Below, piece after piece: positions 1-6,057 of a DNA stretch of 11,121 nucleotides. The DNA is taken from NCBI GenBank assembly GCA_030620455.1, contig JAUXEQ010000024.1, positions 1 through 11,121 on the forward strand, in the 5' to 3' direction. Under the pieces are notes generated by a model. The model saw nothing but the letters and a program-made list of their open reading frames with translations, searched no databases and was not told where the DNA came from. A program made the translations under genes and the position numbers. This stretch comes from a bacterium (lineage in GTDB: Bacteria > UBP14 > UBA6098 > B30-G16). The stretch's first letter is position 1; each line of letters opens with the position of its first letter.

Positions 1-765
1 AGAATTCCAATCTCCTCAGGTTCATTTGTAATCTTAGGTGGCTTATTAATTTACTTTGGACTCAAAGGTGAAAGTAAACCGGGAAAATGTACCAAAGGTT
101 TCGCCAGAAGATTCTTATTGAATCCATTTCTAATAGGTTTGATAACCGGTCTTCAAATTTGTCCACCGTTTTTGCTCGCGATAGCAGCAGCAACATCGAC
201 AGGAGGTGCATTGAACGGGTTTATTATGTTTATTGGCTTTTTCTTTGGTACATCTTTATTCCTCATTCCTATAGCTTTTTTTGGAGCTATTTCCTCTGTC
301 AAAATTCTAAGGAAAATCGCTGCTGTTATTGCCGTTGCTATTGGTGCGTGGTTCTTTATACAAGGTATTAATGGCTTGATAATGCACTTCTCTATCGGAA
401 CACCGGCTGAAAAGGCTGATTACTCCATTGTAGGTGTACCAGATGCAAAGGAGGTTATAATTGTATCTGAAAATTCCTGGGGTGATACATTGAAAACTCT
501 ACTTTCAGGTCATACTCGAGCTGAGACAATTGTTACAAATCCTGTTAGTGCTCTTGCCTTGGTTAATGATATTGATACATTAAGCATGGTTATTTGGTTT
601 GTTGAATCGGATAATTATCAGGAACTTACCAAAAATATCGGTGTAATTGTATTAAGAAATTCATACAACAAAAAATCTCTCTTGCAATTCAGAGAATTTA
701 TCACTAATTATTATTTTAAACGAAAACATGGCAAAGGTTTTGCTTTTCAATGGGAAGCTCAATGA
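1..765 (+). CDS. TauE/SafE-DsbD-like membrane transporter, 5'-truncated
   Basis: The frame is open from the first base, so the start lies upstream and only the last 254 codons are seen. Four or so hydrophobic segments are visible at window residues about 3-20, 40-65, 67-99 and 106-124. The second carries a G-rich stretch followed by Cys-Pro-Pro-Phe-Leu (Cys at bases 160-162). This resembles the half-repeat of TauE/SafE and DsbD_2 (cytochrome c biogenesis transmembrane) proteins, where a Cys or Pro pair sits in the first helix of the repeat. Such proteins move anions or electrons across the inner membrane; the substrate here is unknown. After the last helix comes a soluble domain of about 120 residues (bases 403-762) with alternating strands and helices, which I do not recognise. 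The gene ends in a 4-base ATGA overlap with the next gene. The membrane family is fairly clear, but the exact function is not. Confidence 0.6.
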   Translation, partial: RIPISSGSFVILGGLLIYFGLKGESKPGKCTKGFARRFLLNPFLIGLITGLQICPPFLLAIAAATSTGGALNGFIMFIGFFFGTSLFLIPIAFFGAISSVKILRKIAAVIAVAIGAWFFIQGINGLIMHFSIGTPAEKADYSIVGVPDAKEVIIVSENSWGDTLKTLLSGHTRAETIVTNPVSALALVNDIDTLSMVIWFVESDNYQELTKNIGVIVLRNSYNKKSLLQFREFITNYYFKRKHGKGFAFQWEAQ

Positions 766-1949
766 GAAAATATAAATATTCAAAAAGACGAAAGAAATCA
801 AATAAGAAAACTGTTATCATTATTGCTGGTGGAACTGTTATTTTTCTGGGGATAATTGTAATCATTATGGCAGTGATAACCAATAAACATCGAATTCCCA
901 AAAACGAATTTGAACCTATTGTCGAGTCGGATACGACCAAGTCTGAAATAATTGAAACTGCCATTTTACAAGCTGCACAAAGATTAGGAGTTCCAGAGAA
1001 ATCCATTAACATAAATGAAAAATCGAGTCAACTTACAAATATTCAATTTGCTGTTAATAATATCTTACCGTCAGAATTTGTTAATTATCAAATCCAAAGT
1101 GCAATAAAAAATATTGGTGGAAAAATTCACGACGCTAAGGAAAAAGGCTGGGATGGAAGAGAACTCCAGATTTCCGTGGGAACCGACAATAAGATAACTC
1201 ACAAAATAAAAATTCAACGAAAACCCAGAGCAGTTCTTGAGCCAGCTTTCGTCTCAATTTTTATTGAAAATTTTGGCAATACATCAGGAACATTGGCTAA
1301 AAAATTCTTCACACTTGGAATTCCTTTTACAGCATCAATTCTCCCAAATGGTCAATACACTAAGGATGTAATGAAAATTCTTGAGCAATATCCTCATGTT
1401 GAAAGATTTGTCAACCTTCCAATGGAACCGATGGAATACCCCAGAATAAACCCAGGCATCGGTACAATTTTAGTAAGTATGTCAGATAAAGAAATTGCAC
1501 AGAGAACAATTGAATCTATAGAGAAAATCCCCGGTGCTGTGGGAGCTAGCAATTACATGGGTTCTAAGGCTACAGAGAATCCTAGGGTTATGTATCATGT
1601 TCTGAAAGTTCTGAAAAATTCAGAATTCATATGGATCGACGTCAATCCCTCGAATGAAAATGCCTATGCTGAAGTCTCTTCCCAAATCGGGCTTAAGCCA
1701 CAAACTGTGGATATTCAACTGGATTCACCGAAAATGACTCGAGAAGAGATAGAATATAAACTATACAACTGGTGTCTTAATGCTCGATCGCAACCTGTCG
1801 TTATCATGAAAGGTCGTGCATCTGATACTCTTTATAAAATTCTCTCGGAAAACATTCCGATTCTTCAAAAATATGGAATTAATTTTATATGTTTAACAAA
1901 GGGCATTGAGCGAAGAAAACATGGCGTTGAGAGATCTAAGAATATATAG
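762..1949 (+). CDS. Divergent polysaccharide deacetylase family protein (YibQ/DUF610-like), active site substituted
   Basis: A short basic N-terminus precedes one membrane helix (residues about 17-40). A poorly recognised domain follows (about 58-155), then a Polysacc_deac_2 domain (about 160-385). Family landmarks are clear: LPMEP (219-223), NPG (230-232), MS-x-x-EI, PGAVG (257-261), MGS (266-268) and the terminal R-A-S-x-T region. The residues expected to bind metal are altered. The family's Asp-Asp reads Glu169-Asn170, the His before LPM is Asn218, the His before MGS is Tyr265, and the Gly-His near the end reads Lys350-Gly351. The protein therefore looks like an anchored, periplasm-facing non-catalytic homologue, possibly binding glycan or a partner; that role is inference. 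The start at 762 gives a 4-base overlap with the preceding stop and a weak GGA upstream. An in-frame ATG at 750 would add four residues. Domain identity is secure, activity doubtful. Confidence 0.83.
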   Translation: MRKYKYSKRRKKSNKKTVIIIAGGTVIFLGIIVIIMAVITNKHRIPKNEFEPIVESDTTKSEIIETAILQAAQRLGVPEKSININEKSSQLTNIQFAVNNILPSEFVNYQIQSAIKNIGGKIHDAKEKGWDGRELQISVGTDNKITHKIKIQRKPRAVLEPAFVSIFIENFGNTSGTLAKKFFTLGIPFTASILPNGQYTKDVMKILEQYPHVERFVNLPMEPMEYPRINPGIGTILVSMSDKEIAQRTIESIEKIPGAVGASNYMGSKATENPRVMYHVLKVLKNSEFIWIDVNPSNENAYAEVSSQIGLKPQTVDIQLDSPKMTREEIEYKLYNWCLNARSQPVVIMKGRASDTLYKILSENIPILQKYGINFICLTKGIERRKHGVERSKNI

Positions 1950-2442
1950 ATTGCTTAGACCAGATTTGATTGAACTTCACGCAGAAATCGAATCAAGATT
2001 TGATGAGGAAACCGATGAGGAAATTCCCTATCCCCCGGAACTCGCATCTGAAAAAGTAATTAGGGATTGCTCTAAACTCCTTGCAAAATCAGATAACGTC
2101 AGAAATGTTAAACGTCTTTATACCGACCTTTTATTCCGAGAAACTGAGAATCCCACTGCTCTTGGAAGCGGAATTGCCATTCCTCACGTTCGAACGAATA
2201 ATGTTAAAGACTTAACTATGTGTTTCCTTCGATACCTTAAAGGCGTAAATATGAAGTCTTTAGATGGAAAATCAGTTTATTTAGTCTTTGCCATAGTAAC
2301 ACCCCGGGAAGAAAATAGTTCAGACTATCAAAAGGTCTATAGAAAAATAATTAAGTGGATCCAGGTTCCTCAGTTCCGCGATGAGCTTATGACTGCCTGT
2401 AATTGCAGCGAAATTACTAAAGCTCTCAGGATGGCGGAATGA
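1921..2442 (+). CDS. Single-domain PTS EIIA type-2 (fructose/mannitol/PtsN-like) protein
   Basis: The region from about residue 35 to the end matches the PTS EIIA type-2 fold. It has the G-x-G-I-A-I-P-H signature, with the phosphoacceptor His89 at bases 2185-2187, then a V-x-L-V-F strand ending in Thr-Pro, and a C-terminal helix ending in the usual Ser-Glu-Ile-x-x-x-Leu pattern. About 35 residues precede the domain and are strongly acidic. In the family a second His follows the Pro-containing loop; here that position appears to be Asp135 (bases 2323-2325). No EIIB, EIIC, HPr or EI lies nearby, so a regulatory role like that of PtsN (nitrogen PTS) is more plausible than sugar uptake; this is inference. 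The ATG at 1921 is preferred. A TTG at 1906 would add five residues but has its AAAGGG only two bases away. The gene overlaps both neighbours, by 29 and 4 bases. Confidence 0.82.
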   Translation: MALRDLRIYRLLRPDLIELHAEIESRFDEETDEEIPYPPELASEKVIRDCSKLLAKSDNVRNVKRLYTDLLFRETENPTALGSGIAIPHVRTNNVKDLTMCFLRYLKGVNMKSLDGKSVYLVFAIVTPREENSSDYQKVYRKIIKWIQVPQFRDELMTACNCSEITKALRMAE

Positions 2443-3839
2443 GCTTATGGAAAAAAAGTGCAGGTTATGCGTTAGGCAGAGGATTATCGTCTGGATTGGG
2501 ATTTTTGCTCCTACCAGTTCTAACACGCCTTCTTACACCCGATGTTTACGGCACATGGCAAATACTTATGTTCTACGCAGCTCTTGTTATGGTTATTGCA
2601 CAATTAGGAATGGATCAAGCGCTTTATAGATTTTACGTTTTAGATCGTGAAAACCGCGGCAAATATCTTTCAATAGTTTTCATAACAATCTTGCTTACAT
2701 CCATTATCTTATTTCTTCTCACATTCATCACAAAATCAACAATTAGAACACTTTTAGTCGGTAAAACGATAAATGATTCGTTAATTGTCATAGCTTCACT
2801 ATGGGGCTTGACCGATGCCTTCTTTTTTACAACACTTACCGTATTTCAATCCGAAGAAAATGTTAGGCTATTTGTAATATGCGAGTTTCTACGCGCTATT
2901 CTTGCATACGGTATGGCTATTACAGCGATTACAGCTGGCTATGGATTGCAAGGGCTCATGCTTTCGTGGATTATTTCAGCTTTTGCGGTGCTATTTCTGG
3001 TTGCTCCATTGATAATTAAAAGGCTTTCCAAACCCGGACATATTATTATGGTCTTTCCAATGCTTGCATACGGATTTCCATTGTCAGTAAATCTCTTAAT
3101 CATAAGACTTTTTTCGTTCACCGATAGATGGTTGTTGGCTCGATTAGGTTCTTTAAATGCAGTAGGTGCATATTCCGCAGGATTAAAAATTGCTGTTATC
3201 GTGCAAGCTATACTAACACCAGTACGTCAGGCATGGTTAGCTAGAATTTTTATTATGTACAAACATGGAATCTTGAGAGATCGATTACCAAATCTTTGGC
3301 GACAGCTTGCAGGAGTATTAGGAATAGTAACAATAACAGTGGCGCTTCTATCCCCTGAAATATTCAAACTGATGATCGGACCTGGTTATGAAAGCGGCAT
3401 GAAAATTGTTCCTCTTCTGGCAATTGCTTTTTTCCTCGATGGTCTTATGATTATTGCTGATGCAGGTATTTACGTAACGGGCAAAACAACACTTATCCCA
3501 ACTTATACATTTATCGCTACGATTCTTAATGTTGTTCTCTGTATCTTTCTAATTCCGAAATTCGGAGAAATGGGTGCTGCGATTTCAGTTGTAGCATCAT
3601 ATTTTATTCTCTTTATTATGTTATACAAAGCCGGACAATTTCTTTATCCAGTGAAAATTCCTAAAACAAAAGTTCTTATCGTTATGCTTTGCATTGGTGT
3701 TGGAGCTTGGGTAGCAATAAATCTCTCAGAATTTCTAATAAGATTTGCTGTACTTTTAGTTCTTTATGCGGCGATAATTCTTAATACGAGTATCGATAAA
3801 GATATTGTAAAATTTATTAAGTCTGTAAAAAATGAGTGA
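2439..3839 (+). CDS. Oligosaccharide/lipopolysaccharide flippase (Wzx-like, MOP superfamily)
   Basis: This 466-residue, highly hydrophobic protein has about 12-14 predicted membrane segments along its whole length. The N-terminus has the pattern typical of the polysaccharide biosynthesis/Wzx family: a short basic leader, a Gly-rich first helix (G-x-G-L-S-S-G-L-G-F), then L-P-V-L-T-R-L-L-T-P and a Y-G-T-W motif at about residues 26-41. Family members flip undecaprenyl-linked or similar glycan intermediates across the inner membrane for O-antigen, capsule or exopolysaccharide assembly. The length is normal and there is no sign of damage. The ATG overlaps the stop of the EIIA gene in ATGA, with AGG at 2428-2430 as a likely ribosome site. 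No glycosyltransferases lie in the window, so its substrate cannot be inferred, but LptE downstream is consistent with an envelope theme. Confidence 0.87.
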   Translation: MSLWKKSAGYALGRGLSSGLGFLLLPVLTRLLTPDVYGTWQILMFYAALVMVIAQLGMDQALYRFYVLDRENRGKYLSIVFITILLTSIILFLLTFITKSTIRTLLVGKTINDSLIVIASLWGLTDAFFFTTLTVFQSEENVRLFVICEFLRAILAYGMAITAITAGYGLQGLMLSWIISAFAVLFLVAPLIIKRLSKPGHIIMVFPMLAYGFPLSVNLLIIRLFSFTDRWLLARLGSLNAVGAYSAGLKIAVIVQAILTPVRQAWLARIFIMYKHGILRDRLPNLWRQLAGVLGIVTITVALLSPEIFKLMIGPGYESGMKIVPLLAIAFFLDGLMIIADAGIYVTGKTTLIPTYTFIATILNVVLCIFLIPKFGEMGAAISVVASYFILFIMLYKAGQFLYPVKIPKTKVLIVMLCIGVGAWVAINLSEFLIRFAVLLVLYAAIILNTSIDKDIVKFIKSVKNE

Positions 3840-4305
3840 GAAAATAATTAAAAATCTCAAAGAATTCCTTACTGGAAATTGGGTAATTCTTGGTATAGGT
3901 AATAGATTAAAGGGTGATGACGGTTTCGGTTCTATATTAGCCGAAAAGCTAAGGAATTTGACGCTTAACAAACATATTTTTGATTCCGGAATAGCTCCAG
4001 AAAACTTTTTACCAAAAATATTAAAAATTAATCCAGATAAACTGTTAATCATTGATGCTGTCTTGTTTAATTCTAAACCGGGAGAGATAAAATTATTTGA
4101 TGCAAATGAAATTTCTTCTCCTTTTGCTTTAACACATGGACCAACAAATTTTTCACTTATGAAAACATTTCTTAAAGAAACAGAGATTAAGATCCTTGCT
4201 GTCCAGCCAAAAACGATGCAATTAGGGAATGATCTCTCCTCTGAGATTGCACAAGTTTTAGATAAAGTTTTATTTATCCTTGCCCAAATCATTAACGGAA
4301 TATAA
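3832..4305 (+). CDS. HycI-type [NiFe]-hydrogenase maturation protease
   Basis: This 157-residue protein matches peptidase family M52/A31. These endopeptidases clip the C-terminal tail of a hydrogenase large subunit after nickel insertion. Visible landmarks are the N-terminal G-I-G-N-x-L-x-G-D-D-G-x-G loop (residues 21-33), Ile-Asp-Ala at 74-76, Thr-His-Gly at 101-103, and V-Q-P followed by G-x-x-L-S near the C-terminus. Asp30, Asp75 and His102 correspond to the nickel-sensing acidic and His residues of the family, so the protein looks functional. The Q-P/L-S ending and the T-H-G motif favour the HycI subgroup, which serves membrane-bound group 4 type hydrogenases. No hydrogenase subunits or hyp genes are in the window. 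The gene overlaps the flippase by 8 bases and has no clear Shine-Dalgarno sequence of its own, suggesting translational coupling. Confidence 0.87.
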   Translation: MSEKIIKNLKEFLTGNWVILGIGNRLKGDDGFGSILAEKLRNLTLNKHIFDSGIAPENFLPKILKINPDKLLIIDAVLFNSKPGEIKLFDANEISSPFALTHGPTNFSLMKTFLKETEIKILAVQPKTMQLGNDLSSEIAQVLDKVLFILAQIINGI

Positions 4306-4325
4306 AATTTTATATAGAAGAACTA

Positions 4326-5576
4326 ATGATTTTAATAAACAACATAGGAGAATTGTTAACCTCGGATACTAATCAAGGAAAACCGATCCGAGGTAAAACA
4401 ATGAACAATCCAGGGATAATCCATGATGCAGCGATTGTAATAGAAGATGATTATTTCGTTGCTTTAGGACCTCGTCATGAGATCCTAAGTAAATACGAAC
4501 ACAAAATTGACAAGGAAATTTCTGCAAATAACGGTCTCGTAACTCCAGGTCTTGTTGATCCGCATACTCATGCCGTTTTTGCAGGAACAAGAGAGCTTGA
4601 ATTCGAAATGCGAATTGAGGGTAGAAGTTATATGGAAATTTCAAAAGCTGGCGGTGGTATTTTAAATACTGCTCGACGCGTACGGGAAAGCAATGAAGAT
4701 CAACTTGCTACAAATACTGCACAATATTTACAAACAATGATAAGTCATGGTATTACAACATGCGAGATCAAGAGTGGTTATGGTCTTTCTACCGAATCCG
4801 AATTAATGATGTTACGAACAATAGCCAAGGTTGCGGATAGAACTCCTATGGATATTATTCCTACATTTCTTGGTGCTCATGAGATACCTGAAAATTATCG
4901 TCCAGATAATAAAGCTGAATATATACAATTGATAATAAATGAGATGTTACCTATTGTTGTAAAAAAGAACCTTGCAAAATTTGTAGATATTTTCTGCGAG
5001 GAAGGTGTTTTCGAACTTGAAGATACAGAAATCCTTATAAATGCAGCACTCTCCAAAGGACTTGGTATAAAATTGCATGCAGACGAAATTCAACCAATGG
5101 GAGGTTCAGAACTCGGTGTTCTCTATAACGCTAAAAGCGTTGATCATCTCGTTGCCATATCAGAAAAGGGCATCGATGCGCTATCAAAAAGCAATACTGT
5201 CGCTACACTTCTACCGGGAACATCGTTCTTTCTCGCCTTGGGAAGATACGCACCTGCAAGAAAACTCATCGATTCTGATGCACTGGTTGCACTATCTACA
5301 GATTTCAATCCTGGCTCCTCACCCACAATGAATGCATCTCTGATTATGTCTATAGCTTGTTCACAGATGAAAATGACTCCTGCAGAATGTTTTGTAGCTT
5401 ATACGATAAATTCCGCAGCAGCAATTGGAATGGATAATATTCTTGGTAGTATCACGCCTAACAAACAAGCAGATTTAGCTATATGGGATGCTGACAACTA
5501 TAGACAAATTCCATATTTTTACGGTGAAAATTTGGTCTCAAAAGTTATAAAAAAAGGTTCCATAATAAAAATTTAG
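4326..5576 (+). CDS. hutI: Imidazolonepropionase
   Basis: This enzyme hydrolyses 4-imidazolone-5-propionate to N-formimino-L-glutamate, the third step of histidine degradation, in the cytoplasm. The 416-residue length is normal for HutI. Amidohydrolase landmarks are intact: P-G-L-V-D-P-H-T-H with His80 and His82, A-G-T-R-E and G-G-G-I shortly after, the I-K-S-G-Y-G-L segment (148-154), G-A-H-E-I-P with His185, the H-A-D-E motif with His251, and S-T-D-F-N-P-G-S with Asp326. These are the metal-binding and substrate-binding residues of the family. No hutH, hutU or glutamate formiminotransferase genes are present here, so either the pathway is scattered or this gene is isolated. It follows the hydrogenase protease after 20 bases, the longest spacer in the window, with only a weak AGAAG upstream of the ATG. 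Confidence 0.95.
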   Translation: MILINNIGELLTSDTNQGKPIRGKTMNNPGIIHDAAIVIEDDYFVALGPRHEILSKYEHKIDKEISANNGLVTPGLVDPHTHAVFAGTRELEFEMRIEGRSYMEISKAGGGILNTARRVRESNEDQLATNTAQYLQTMISHGITTCEIKSGYGLSTESELMMLRTIAKVADRTPMDIIPTFLGAHEIPENYRPDNKAEYIQLIINEMLPIVVKKNLAKFVDIFCEEGVFELEDTEILINAALSKGLGIKLHADEIQPMGGSELGVLYNAKSVDHLVAISEKGIDALSKSNTVATLLPGTSFFLALGRYAPARKLIDSDALVALSTDFNPGSSPTMNASLIMSIACSQMKMTPAECFVAYTINSAAAIGMDNILGSITPNKQADLAIWDADNYRQIPYFYGENLVSKVIKKGSIIKI

Positions 5577-5583
5577 GTTTTTC

Positions 5584-6057
5584 GTGAAACATTTATACAA
5601 AATAATTATACTAACTGTACTACTCAATGGCTGTTATTACACATTTTCTGACAAACCGTTTCCTCAGATTAAAACCATTTACGTAACTCCTTTTCAAAAC
5701 AACACATCTGAATACGAATTAGCTGCAATTGCAACAGAAAAGCTTACAGAAAAAATAGAAAATTCAAGTTCTTACTCCATAAGTACATCAGATGAATGTA
5801 ATGGAATACTAACCTCAACTATAACAAACTATGAACGTAAAGTTAACACATTTGATGAATATGAAAATCCAATCGATTTTATTATTAGAATTGGAGCAAA
5901 GGTAACTCTCAATGAGAAGAACATAGATAAAAAATTGTTTGAAGAGAATTTTGAGGGGTTGTCAATTTTCATCTCTGGCGGTGATGAAATGTTGGCTGCA
6001 GAAAAAGCAATCGATATATTGGTTGACAATATCTATGACAAATTAAAGGGTGGATAA
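5584..6057 (+). CDS. lptE: LPS-assembly lipoprotein LptE-like
   Basis: A short signal peptide ends in the lipobox L-N-G-C, with Cys17 as the lipidation site, followed by Tyr-Tyr-x-Phe-Ser. The mature protein carries the LptE pattern of FCB-type bacteria: a P-x-I-K-T-I-x-V-x-P-F-x-N-x-T stretch at about residues 27-41, then a helix of the kind that includes L-x-E-K-I, a G-I-L-T-S-T-I strand, and an N-Y-E-R strand. LptE plugs and assembles the LptD barrel that inserts lipopolysaccharide into the outer membrane. At 157 residues the length is normal. The start is a GTG at 5584; an AGG at 5575-5577 lies inside the hutI stop region, six bases upstream. The stop overlaps the next start by one base (TAATG). 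No lptD is in the window. Sequence similarity within this family is low, so the call rests on the lipobox, length and pattern together. Confidence 0.78.
   Translation: MKHLYKIIILTVLLNGCYYTFSDKPFPQIKTIYVTPFQNNTSEYELAAIATEKLTEKIENSSSYSISTSDECNGILTSTITNYERKVNTFDEYENPIDFIIRIGAKVTLNEKNIDKKLFEENFEGLSIFISGGDEMLAAEKAIDILVDNIYDKLKGG
6046..6053 (+). promoter_or_regulatory. Ribosome binding site of the S8 protease gene
   Basis: AAGGG followed by TGG lies just before the TAATG junction, inside the end of the lptE reading frame. The spacing suits the ATG at 6057, and the second ATG at 6060 would also fit, so the start is uncertain by one codon. Confidence 0.5.

Noticed and set aside
716..1012. A 98-codon - strand open frame across the junction of the first two genes.
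   Set aside because: It is antisense to two well-supported coding regions and has no recognisable features.
3756..4292. A 178-codon open frame on the - strand opposite the hydrogenase protease.
   Set aside because: The + strand frame has clear family motifs. The antisense frame shows no domain and lies almost wholly over known genes, so it is a shadow.
4280..4308. Possible sigma70-like promoter before hutI: TTGCCC, 17 bases, TAAAAT.
   Set aside because: The -35 is weak and such -10 boxes arise often in AT-rich DNA. It overlaps the end of the protease gene and nothing independent supports it.
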